Source of the DNA: Eubacterium sp.
GTDB taxonomy: Bacteria; Bacillota; Clostridia; Oscillospirales; Acutalibacteraceae
DNA: 5,875 bases
Reading direction: 5' to 3'
Assembly (NCBI GenBank): GCA_029059925.1
Contig: JAIDVA010000375.1
Coordinates: 1-5,875 of the forward strand
The position numbers were made by a program, and so were the translations under genes. The notes under the pieces are model-generated. The model did not search any database and had not been told where the DNA came from. It was given only the letters and a program-made list of their open reading frames with translations. Shown here piece by piece: positions 1-5,875 of this stretch; position 1 is the first letter of the stretch; the number at the start of each line of letters is the position of its first letter.

Positions 1-1880
1 GTGCTTTTTCCTCGCCTTATTCATTGAAAGATATGGATAAGGCTGTTTCCCGTATTAATGAAGCTCTGGAAAACGATGAAAAAATCTGTATCTATGGTGA
101 CTACGACTGCGATGGTGTGACCTCAACAGCATTGCTTTATACCTTTTTCGAAAGCCTTGGTGCGGATGTAATCTATTTTATTCCTAATCGATTGACTGAC
201 GGCTATGGAATGAATATGTCTGCAATTGATAAAATAAAGGCGCAGGGAACGAATCTGATTATAACTGTTGATAATGGTATATCAGCTATTGATGAGGCGG
301 AATATATCTATTCGCTCGGTATGGAATTAGTCGTTACAGACCATCATCAAGTTGGTGATATTTTGCCTAAGGCTTGTGCTGTAGTTAATCCTCACAGAGA
401 GGATAACAGCATAAGATTTCGTGATTTTGCAGGTGTTGGTGTTGCCTTCAAGCTTGCCTGTGCAGTTTATGACGGCGAGGTTGAAGAAATGCTTGAGCAG
501 TATGCTGACCTTGTTGCAATCGGCACAATAGGTGATGTTGTTGCACTCAAGGGTGAAAACAGAGGTCTTGTCAAAGCAGGTCTTGAGCTTATTAATACCG
601 ATTCACGCATCGGTATTGCTGCACTCAGAGCCGCTGCAGGAAATTCGGAGAATGAGCTTAATGCAGTTGATATTGCCTTTCAGCTTTGTCCCAGAATTAA
701 TGCCGCAGGCAGAATGGACGCAGCTGATAAAGCCCTCGAACTTTTAATTTGTGACGACTATGAAGATGCAAGATTTAAAGCAGAACAGCTCAATCTTGAA
801 AATACGCACAGGCACGAGGTTGAGTCAAATATTATTGACGATATAAAGCAGATGATAGCTGCAAATCCGTCACTTGCCGACGAGCGTGTTATTGTGATAG
901 CAGGCAAGGGCTATCATCACGGTGTTATCGGTATTGTTGCCTCGCATATTGTGTCAGTCTATGGCAAGCCTGCAATAATCATAGGTATTGATGATGACGG
1001 AAAATGCACAGGCTCTGCGAGAAGTGTGGACGGCTTTAATATTTTCGAGGCAATATCAGCCTGTGCTGATTTACTGACTCATTTTGGCGGTCATCCGCTT
1101 GCTGCAGGTCTCGGAATAGATGCGGATAATATTGATTTATTCAGACAGCGTATAAATTCGTATGCAATGGATATTTGCCCTGTAATGCCGGCACAAAGCA
1201 TTACGCTTGATTGCAAGCTGTCACCGTTTTACTTGAATACGGATTTGGTTGACAATTTGGCATATCTTGAACCCTATGGTGCAGATAACCCTCAGCCGAT
1301 TTTCGGTCTTTTTAATGTCCGGCTTATGTCTGTAACACCGATTGGTGAAGGTAAGCATATCAGAATAGAGGTTCAGAAAAAAGGGCAGACCTTTAAAATC
1401 GTTAAATTCAGAACAACTGCAGATGAATTTCCTTACAAAAAGGGTGATAATATTGACCTTGCAATAAGAGTATCGAAAAATCTTTTTAAAGGCAGATATT
1501 ATCTTTCCATACGCTGTGAGGATGTAAGACGCAACGGTATTGATGATGACAAATATTTTGCAGAAAAAAGCGGATTTGAGCTTTTCAGGCTCGGTAAGGA
1601 TGTAGAAGGCAGCGTTTACCCTGACAGAGCATGTCTTGCAGCAATATATAGATTTTTAAAACAGAATAATGGCTGGCTTTACAGCTTTGATGATTTGTAT
1701 TTTGCACTCGGTCAGAATATATCCTATGCACAGCTTTCGTTTGCACTTGACACTTTTGACGAGGCAGGCTTAATATCTCTTGACGGAGAAAAAATTATAA
1801 TCAACAAAACTGAGGGTAAGGCAGACCTTGAAAATACAAATGTAATCAAAACCCTGAAGGGAAGGCTTAACATTGAGTGA
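1..1880 (+). CDS. recJ: Single-stranded-DNA-specific exonuclease RecJ (5' partial)
   Basis: RecJ is a cytoplasmic 5'-to-3' exonuclease on single-stranded DNA, used in recombinational repair (RecF pathway), mismatch repair and rescue of stalled forks. The frame is open from base 3, giving 625 visible codons. TTG at 24 could look like a start, but the residues before it (FSSPYS then LKDMDKA) continue the family's usual N-terminal segment, so the true start lies upstream, probably some 50-60 residues away. Numbering from the TTG codon, the DHH phosphoesterase motifs are GDYDCDG (25-31), TVDNG with D83, DHH (106-108) and GTIGD with D171. RINAAGR (224-230), GYHHGVIG (297-304), SARS (331-334) and GGHPLAAGL (355-363) mark the linker and DHHA1 domain. 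An OB-fold region follows (about 394-500), then a tail of about 110 residues, possibly winged-helix-like. All expected metal-binding aspartates and histidines are present. The last 8 bases overlap the next gene. Identification is confident; the role of the tail is inference. Confidence 0.96.
   Translation, partial: AFSSPYSLKDMDKAVSRINEALENDEKICIYGDYDCDGVTSTALLYTFFESLGADVIYFIPNRLTDGYGMNMSAIDKIKAQGTNLIITVDNGISAIDEAEYIYSLGMELVVTDHHQVGDILPKACAVVNPHREDNSIRFRDFAGVGVAFKLACAVYDGEVEEMLEQYADLVAIGTIGDVVALKGENRGLVKAGLELINTDSRIGIAALRAAAGNSENELNAVDIAFQLCPRINAAGRMDAADKALELLICDDYEDARFKAEQLNLENTHRHEVESNIIDDIKQMIAANPSLADERVIVIAGKGYHHGVIGIVASHIVSVYGKPAIIIGIDDDGKCTGSARSVDGFNIFEAISACADLLTHFGGHPLAAGLGIDADNIDLFRQRINSYAMDICPVMPAQSITLDCKLSPFYLNTDLVDNLAYLEPYGADNPQPIFGLFNVRLMSVTPIGEGKHIRIEVQKKGQTFKIVKFRTTADEFPYKKGDNIDLAIRVSKNLFKGRYYLSIRCEDVRRNGIDDDKYFAEKSGFELFRLGKDVEGSVYPDRACLAAIYRFLKQNNGWLYSFDDLYFALGQNISYAQLSFALDTFDEAGLISLDGEKIIINKTEGKADLENTNVIKTLKGRLNIE
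1857..1865 (+). promoter_or_regulatory. Ribosome binding site of rel, inside recJ
   Basis: The purine-rich run AAGGGAAGG ends 7 bases before the TTG at 1873, a normal Shine-Dalgarno spacing. It lies within the last codons of recJ. It supports the unusual TTG start: the rel frame has a stop (TGA) at 1855-1857 just upstream, TTG is the first usable start after it, and there is no further ATG, GTG or TTG codon in frame until the ATG at residue 56, too far into the conserved HD domain. Confidence 0.8.
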
Positions 1881-4074
1881 TACAGTTAACAATATTGAAT
1901 ATGATGACGGATTTGAGGAATTCTTTGAAAAGGTAAAGAGTATTCCGCAGTATGACTATGAAAAAATTGAAAAGGCTTATATTCTTGCACGTGATGCACA
2001 TAAAAATCAGCGCCGCCGTTCGGGTGAGCCTTACATTATGCACCCTGTTGCAGTGGCCAAAATTCTTTTCAAATTCGGTATGGATAATGAGTGTATTATC
2101 GGTGCGCTTCTGCATGATGTTGTTGAGGATACCGAGTATGACATCGAATATATCAAAAATGAATTCGGTGCAGAGATTGCACTGCTTGTTGACGGTGTAA
2201 CAAAGCTTGGTCAGATTCCGCTTTCAACTCGTGAAGAGGTACAGGCTGAGAATATACGCAAAATGTTCATTGCAATGAACGAGGATATACGTGTAATCAT
2301 CATCAAGCTTTGCGACCGACTGCATAATATGCGTACTCTTGAGCATATGCCTGAGTATAAGCAAAGAGAAAAAAGCCTTGAAACACTTGAAATTTATGCA
2401 CCGATTGCCCACCGTCTCGGTATCAGACCTATTAAAGAGGAGCTTGAGGACTTAGCAATATTTTATCTTGATCCGATTGCATATAAGGAGATTGAAAAAA
2501 ATCTTTCTATGAAAAAGGAGCTTGGTGAAAAATTCTTAAGTGAAATCAAGCAGCAGATAAGTGATAAAATAACGCCTGCTATGGATAATGTTCAGATTTA
2601 TTCACGTGTAAAATCTGTCCATGGTATATTCCGTAAGGTGTATATAAAAGGCAAGAATTTTGAACAGATATTTGATATCTATGCTGTCAGAATTATTGTT
2701 GATTCCATGATTGACTGCTATAATGCACTTGGCATTGTACATGATATGTTCAAGCCTATTCCGGGCAGATTCAAGGATTATATTTCAATGCCTAAGCCAA
2801 ATAATTATCAGTCGCTTCATACCACCGTGCTTTCCCCATCGGGTATTCCGTTTGAGATTCAGATTCGTACCTGGGAAATGCACCGGATTGCTGAATTTGG
2901 TATCGCTGCCCATTGGAAATATAAGCTCGGCAAGGGCGGCAAGGACAGTATGGACAATCGCCTTGAATGGGTACACAGAATTCTTGAGGTTGGCAATGAA
3001 ACCGAAATGCCCGAGGAGCTTGTAGCCAATATCAAAGGTGACCTTTCCATTGACGAAATTTATGTTTTCACTCCGCGCGGTGATGTAAAACCGCTCCCTA
3101 AGGGTGCAACAGTTATTGACTTTGCCTATGCCATTCATTCAGCGGTCGGCAATAAAATGGTTGGTGCTAAGGTTAACGGCAAAATTGTTAATCTTGACTA
3201 TAAGGTTAAAACAGGCGAGATTGTTGAAATTCTTACCTCGAATCAGCAGGGTAAGGGACCAAGCCGTGACTGGCTTAATATTGTTACGACAGGTGAATCA
3301 AGAAGTAAAATCCGTGCGTGGTTTAAAAAAGAAAAGCGTGACGAAAATATCGTTCAGGGCAAGGCAGAGATTGAACGTGAATTCAGACGTAATTTCATCC
3401 GCCTTGATAATGAGCAGTATGCACAGTTCATTAAGAAAATCGCTGAGCGTCAGCATTTTGCAGAGCTTGATGATTTTTATGCGGCTGTCGGCTACGGCGG
3501 TATTCAGATTACCCGCCTTATGCCGGGTATTAAGGATGAATATAACCGAAATTGGAAACCGAAGGATATTGTACCGCCAAAGCCTGTTATAAGCTCGGAT
3601 GACAGCTCCTCTAAAAATACAAACGGCGTTGTTGTTGAGGGTATTGACAACTGCCTTATCAAAATGGCACGCTGCTGCTCTCCTATTCCGGGTGAGCCTA
3701 TAATCGGATTTATTAACCGCGGAACAGGACTTACGATTCACAGACGTGATTGTGTAAATGTTCCTGTCGATGTTGCACTTTCACCTGAACCTGACCGCTG
3801 GATAAAAGCACATTGGGACAGCAGTGTTAAGGTAGAAGCACGTTCAACAATTGATGTTTATGCAATTGACCGTGACGGCGTTGTGCTGGATATAACAACA
3901 AAAATGGCAACTGCTCACGTTAAAATTTATTCTATCAACGCAAGACCGATTAATGACGGTAACTGCCTTACAACAATGACGATTTCTGTTAACTCAAAAG
4001 AGCATCTTGAAGCTGTGCTTAAGTTGATAAGAAAAATTGACGGTGTTTACCATATTGAAAGGAGCGGCAGCTGA
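1873..4074 (+). CDS. relA: Bifunctional (p)ppGpp synthetase/hydrolase (Rel/SpoT family)
   Basis: This long RSH enzyme makes (p)ppGpp from ATP and GDP/GTP on the ribosome during amino-acid starvation and also degrades it, setting the stringent response. The 733 residues match the usual long-RSH length. The N-terminal HD hydrolase has H57, an intact HDVVED (81-86) and CDRLHN (147-152), so hydrolase activity is expected; monofunctional RelA has lost these. The synthetase domain shows R245, K247 and K255, D268 (FDIYAVR), RFKDYI (299-304), a YQSLHT segment (312-317) and E328 in FEIQIRT. The RFKD form is the RxKD signature of bifunctional enzymes rather than the ExDD of RelA. A TGS domain (about 393-456), a helical region, a polar linker (about 560-585), a zinc-finger-like domain (C594, C601, C602, H623, C627) and an ACT/RRM domain (about 654-733) follow. 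The start is TTG, overlapping recJ by 8 bases. The symbol follows Firmicutes usage; rel or rsh would be equally apt. Confidence 0.97.
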   Translation: MSDTVNNIEYDDGFEEFFEKVKSIPQYDYEKIEKAYILARDAHKNQRRRSGEPYIMHPVAVAKILFKFGMDNECIIGALLHDVVEDTEYDIEYIKNEFGAEIALLVDGVTKLGQIPLSTREEVQAENIRKMFIAMNEDIRVIIIKLCDRLHNMRTLEHMPEYKQREKSLETLEIYAPIAHRLGIRPIKEELEDLAIFYLDPIAYKEIEKNLSMKKELGEKFLSEIKQQISDKITPAMDNVQIYSRVKSVHGIFRKVYIKGKNFEQIFDIYAVRIIVDSMIDCYNALGIVHDMFKPIPGRFKDYISMPKPNNYQSLHTTVLSPSGIPFEIQIRTWEMHRIAEFGIAAHWKYKLGKGGKDSMDNRLEWVHRILEVGNETEMPEELVANIKGDLSIDEIYVFTPRGDVKPLPKGATVIDFAYAIHSAVGNKMVGAKVNGKIVNLDYKVKTGEIVEILTSNQQGKGPSRDWLNIVTTGESRSKIRAWFKKEKRDENIVQGKAEIEREFRRNFIRLDNEQYAQFIKKIAERQHFAELDDFYAAVGYGGIQITRLMPGIKDEYNRNWKPKDIVPPKPVISSDDSSSKNTNGVVVEGIDNCLIKMARCCSPIPGEPIIGFINRGTGLTIHRRDCVNVPVDVALSPEPDRWIKAHWDSSVKVEARSTIDVYAIDRDGVVLDITTKMATAHVKIYSINARPINDGNCLTTMTISVNSKEHLEAVLKLIRKIDGVYHIERSGS
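4058..4064 (+). promoter_or_regulatory. Ribosome binding site of dtd, inside rel
   Basis: AAAGGAG lies 9 bases before the ATG at 4074 and is the strongest Shine-Dalgarno in the window. It sits in the last codons of rel. The rel stop and dtd start share one base (TGATG at 4072-4076), which favours termination-reinitiation coupling. Confidence 0.85.
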
Positions 4075-4526
4075 TGAAAGCAGTTATTCAGAGAGTAGCA
4101 TATTCTTCTGTCGTAATTGATGGAACTGAGGTCGGCAAAACCGATAAGGGCTTTATGATTCTTCTTGGTGTTGAGCAGGGAGATACGAAAGCAGATGCCG
4201 ATAAGCTGATAAAAAAAATTCCCGTTCTTCGTATATTTGAGGACGAAAACGGCAAAATGAATTTATCCTGCCTTGATATTGACGGCGAGATATTGGTTGT
4301 ATCTCAATTCACCTTGTGTGCCGATTGTTCACACGGCAGACGTCCGAGCTTTATTAACTCGGCACCGCCTGATATTGCGAATGAGCTTTATATGTATTTT
4401 GTTGATGAACTCAGAAAATCAGGTGTAAAGAAGGTTGATACGGGCGAATTCGGTGCAGATATGAAGGTATCACTGCTTAACGATGGACCTGTAACAATCA
4501 TACTTGACAGTAAAGATTTAAAATAA
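4074..4526 (+). CDS. dtd: D-aminoacyl-tRNA deacylase
   Basis: Dtd hydrolyses D-amino acids (and mischarged glycine) from tRNA, keeping them out of protein synthesis; it acts in the cytoplasm as a homodimer with active sites at the dimer interface. The 150 residues match the family's usual length of about 145-150 and start with the typical MKAVIQRV. The two defining motifs are present: SQFTL at 77-81, with the conserved T80, and N-DGPVT at 136-141, which contains the Gly-cisPro pair (G138, P139) that enforces D-chirality selection. RIFED (53-57), KMNLS (61-65) and RRPSF (89-93) are further family landmarks; RRPSF is often NRPSF in relatives. The ATG overlaps the rel stop by one base. Nothing looks broken or foreign. 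Its place directly after rel is a common Firmicutes arrangement and does not by itself imply a stringent-response role. Confidence 0.97.
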   Translation: MKAVIQRVAYSSVVIDGTEVGKTDKGFMILLGVEQGDTKADADKLIKKIPVLRIFEDENGKMNLSCLDIDGEILVVSQFTLCADCSHGRRPSFINSAPPDIANELYMYFVDELRKSGVKKVDTGEFGADMKVSLLNDGPVTIILDSKDLK

Positions 4527-4529
4527 GGA
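4524..4529 (+). promoter_or_regulatory. Ribosome binding site of the hydrolase gene, overlapping the dtd stop
   Basis: TAAGGA includes the dtd stop codon TAA (4524-4526) and stands 9 bases before the ATG at 4539. It is a moderate match to the anti-Shine-Dalgarno sequence. A ribosome terminating on dtd would sit directly on this site, so coupling is likely. Confidence 0.6.
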
Positions 4530-4538
4530 TTTGAAATC

Positions 4539-5153
4539 ATGATTGATGTAAAATATGCTGTATTCGGCAAGCTTGAAAATAATTGTTATCTTATAACCGA
4601 TAAAGCAACAGGTAAGTCGGCGCTTGTTGATTGCACTGAGGACAGTGAAAAAATGCGTGACTTCATCGGTGATGCTCAGCTTGAATATATCCTTTTGACA
4701 CATGGTCATTTTGACCATATTACAGGTGTAAAGGGCATTAAGGAGCTGACAGGTGCCAAGGCTGTTATAAGTAAAGAGGATGAGCCAATGCTTTCCTCCT
4801 CACGCTTTAGCCTTGCAGTATTTTGCGGCGGCACACAAAATAATACTATGGCTGAGATTGTTGTTGAGGATGGCGATACAATCACGCTCGGTGAAAGTGA
4901 AATCAGGGTTATTGCCACACCCGGTCATACCAAAGGCGGTGTATGCTATCTTTGTGATGATAAGCTTTTTACAGGCGATACCCTTTTCTTCTGCTCCTGC
5001 GGCAGAACGGATTTCCCCGGCGGCTCATCCTCTGAGATTATTGCCAGTCTTAAAAAGCTTTCTGCGCTGGAGGGCAATCTTATCGTTTATCCCGGTCACG
5101 AGCGTACCTCTACTCTTGATTTTGAGAGAGCCGCCAATCCATATATGAAATAG
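4539..5153 (+). CDS. Metallo-beta-lactamase-fold hydrolase, glyoxalase II-like
   Basis: A complete 204-residue cytoplasmic protein of the metallo-beta-lactamase superfamily, in the small glyoxalase II-like (YqgX-type) group common in Firmicutes. The whole dinuclear metal site is visible: THGHFDH with H55, H57, D59 and H60; TPGHT with H130; TGDTLF with bridging D147; and YPGHE with H187. CGRTDFPGG (154-162) is the typical glyoxalase II-like loop. The chain ends soon after H187, so the extra C-terminal helical domain that binds glutathione thioesters in classical glyoxalase II is missing. A hydroxyacyl-thioester substrate, perhaps with another thiol, is therefore plausible but unproven. C151 and C153 in FFCSCGRTD are less usual than the small or aliphatic residues I recall at these positions. 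It lies 12 bases after dtd and 8 before hemZ. The superfamily is certain; the substrate is not, so no gene symbol is given. Confidence 0.93.
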   Translation: MIDVKYAVFGKLENNCYLITDKATGKSALVDCTEDSEKMRDFIGDAQLEYILLTHGHFDHITGVKGIKELTGAKAVISKEDEPMLSSSRFSLAVFCGGTQNNTMAEIVVEDGDTITLGESEIRVIATPGHTKGGVCYLCDDKLFTGDTLFFCSCGRTDFPGGSSSEIIASLKKLSALEGNLIVYPGHERTSTLDFERAANPYMK

Positions 5154-5155
5154 GA
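5152..5155 (+). promoter_or_regulatory. Weak ribosome binding site of hemZ, overlapping the previous stop
   Basis: AGGA uses the last two bases of the TAG stop (5151-5153) of the hydrolase gene and stands 6 bases before the ATG at 5162. It is short, so hemZ translation probably depends on ribosomes arriving from the preceding gene. Confidence 0.5.
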
Positions 5156-5161
5156 CTTCTT

Positions 5162-5875
5162 ATGATATTAAAGGTAATTAATCATCCGTTTGAATATGAT
5201 ATGAAAAATCTCTGCACCATATTTTTTCCTTATGAAAAAATAAGAAATGATGGTGATGAGGATATTGTTATCATAACCGAACAGAATGAAAACACCATGC
5301 TTGTTGATGCAAGGGTGTTTGATAAATCACTGAAAAAAGTACATACAATTGACAGCAATGAGGATATGGCAACGGCTATGTCCGTTTTGCTTTACGAAGT
5401 TTTGAGCGAATTGCTGGGCTTTCAGCCTGCGTGGGGAATATTGTTCGGTGTTCGCCCTGCAAAGCTGATGCACCGTTTTACCGAGTGCTATGGCGAGCAG
5501 GGGGCAAGGGACTATTTTATTAACAATTTTCTTGCTTCGCCGCAGAAAACAGATTTAGCAATTGAGGTTATGAAGCACGAAAATGAAATCATTTCACTTT
5601 CAAAGCGGAATTCATTTTCACTTTATGTGTCCATACCGTTTTGCCCTACCCGCTGTTCATACTGCTCCTTTGTGTCCCATTCTATTGAAAAAACAAGAAG
5701 GCTCATGGCACCATATGTTGATTTGCTCTGCAAGGAGCTTGAAGAAACAGGCAGGATAGCCAAGTCACTTAATCTCAGACTTGAAACCATTTATTTCGGC
5801 GGCGGTACGCCGACAACGCTTGAGGCAGATATGCTTAAAAGGCTTTTTGATGTGATAAAAAGCAGCTTTGATCTT
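5162..5875 (+). CDS. hemZ: HemZ-family radical SAM protein (coproporphyrinogen III oxidase-like, 3' partial)
   Basis: The frame runs from ATG at 5162 to the window end without a stop, giving 238 residues, about half of a typical HemZ (roughly 480-500). HemZ is annotated as an oxygen-independent coproporphyrinogen III dehydrogenase, which would decarboxylate coproporphyrinogen III to protoporphyrinogen IX in heme synthesis. The first 150 residues are the HemZ-specific N-terminal region, including WGILFGVRPAKLMH (91-104). The radical SAM core begins with LYVSIPFC, then C161, C165 and C168 in the CxxxCxxC pattern that binds a 4Fe-4S cluster, followed by GGGTPT (213-218), the SAM-contacting glycine motif. 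The residues after C168 are S-F, so the extra cysteine of true HemN (CxxxCxxCxC) is absent, as in HemW; the exact reaction is thus uncertain. The start is supported by AGGA 6 bases upstream and an 8-base gap to the preceding gene. The family call is firm; coproporphyrinogen activity is inferred from the family name only. Confidence 0.9.
   Translation, partial: MILKVINHPFEYDMKNLCTIFFPYEKIRNDGDEDIVIITEQNENTMLVDARVFDKSLKKVHTIDSNEDMATAMSVLLYEVLSELLGFQPAWGILFGVRPAKLMHRFTECYGEQGARDYFINNFLASPQKTDLAIEVMKHENEIISLSKRNSFSLYVSIPFCPTRCSYCSFVSHSIEKTRRLMAPYVDLLCKELEETGRIAKSLNLRLETIYFGGGTPTTLEADMLKRLFDVIKSSFDL

Noticed and set aside
1867..2115. Minus-strand frame of 82 codons across the recJ/rel junction
   Set aside because: It is antisense to the conserved HD domain and carries no family motif; the junction is already explained by the overlapping genes.
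2785..3138. Open frame of 117 codons on the minus strand within rel
   Set aside because: Fully antisense to the synthetase and TGS coding region, with no family resemblance or supporting ribosome binding site that I can see.
3104..3592. Open frame of 162 codons on the plus strand in another frame of rel
   Set aside because: The rel frame here encodes the conserved TGS and helical regions; the alternative translation is low in recognisable motifs and rich in Leu/Arg/Ser, typical of a shifted frame.
3298..3741. Open frame of 147 codons on the minus strand within rel
   Set aside because: It lies fully inside the well-supported rel gene, has no recognisable motif, and its composition looks like a shadow of the coding strand.
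4527..4538. Possible terminator or promoter between dtd and the hydrolase gene
   Set aside because: Only 12 bases, with no inverted repeat or U-tract; the space is filled by the ribosome binding site and spacer.
4780..5148. Open frame of 122 codons on the plus strand in another frame of the hydrolase gene
   Set aside because: It overlaps the metal-binding half of the hydrolase, and its Pro/Leu/Ala/Ser-rich translation looks like a frame-shift shadow.
1..5875. A new biological system, mobile element, CRISPR array or toxin-antitoxin pair
   Set aside because: All five genes are recognised housekeeping families in a familiar Firmicutes order; no direct or inverted repeats, transposase or small paired genes are seen, and there is no unexplained stretch longer than 12 bases.

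Overview
This window is a densely packed, single-strand run of housekeeping genes from what looks like a low-to-moderate GC Gram-positive anaerobe, most likely a member of the Clostridia (possibly a gut Oscillospirales/Ruminococcaceae-type organism). The basis is the gene order recJ - rel - dtd - metallo-beta-lactamase-fold hydrolase - hemZ, a Firmicutes-type neighbourhood; a HemZ-type radical SAM protein; AG-rich Shine-Dalgarno sites; and A+T-rich codon choice. The genus-level placement is inference from recalled synteny, not from a search. TGA and TAA/TAG are all used as stops, so the standard bacterial code fits.

Layout, all on the + strand. Bases 1-1880 hold recJ, whose beginning lies upstream of the window. 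Bases 1873-4074 hold a complete bifunctional (p)ppGpp synthetase/hydrolase that starts with TTG inside the end of recJ. Bases 4074-4526 hold a complete D-aminoacyl-tRNA deacylase, overlapping the previous stop by one base. Bases 4539-5153 hold a complete glyoxalase II-like metal-dependent hydrolase. From 5162 to the window end is the N-terminal half of a HemZ-family radical SAM protein, still open at base 5875.

The junctions are -8, -1, +12 and +8 bases. No promoter, terminator, tRNA, repeat, mobile element or CRISPR is visible, and no non-coding stretch exceeds 12 bases. The genes are therefore very probably one polycistronic unit with translational coupling; its promoter and terminator lie outside the window.

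Functionally the set mixes DNA repair (RecJ), the stringent response (Rel), translation quality control (Dtd), a small hydrolase of uncertain substrate, and a porphyrin/heme-related radical SAM enzyme. These genes are often neighbours in Firmicutes without forming one pathway. I do not see a new biological system here. The points worth a second look are modest: the TTG/overlap start of rel, stop codons that double as Shine-Dalgarno sequence, absence of apt between recJ and rel, and a HemZ cysteine motif lacking the fourth cysteine of classical HemN.
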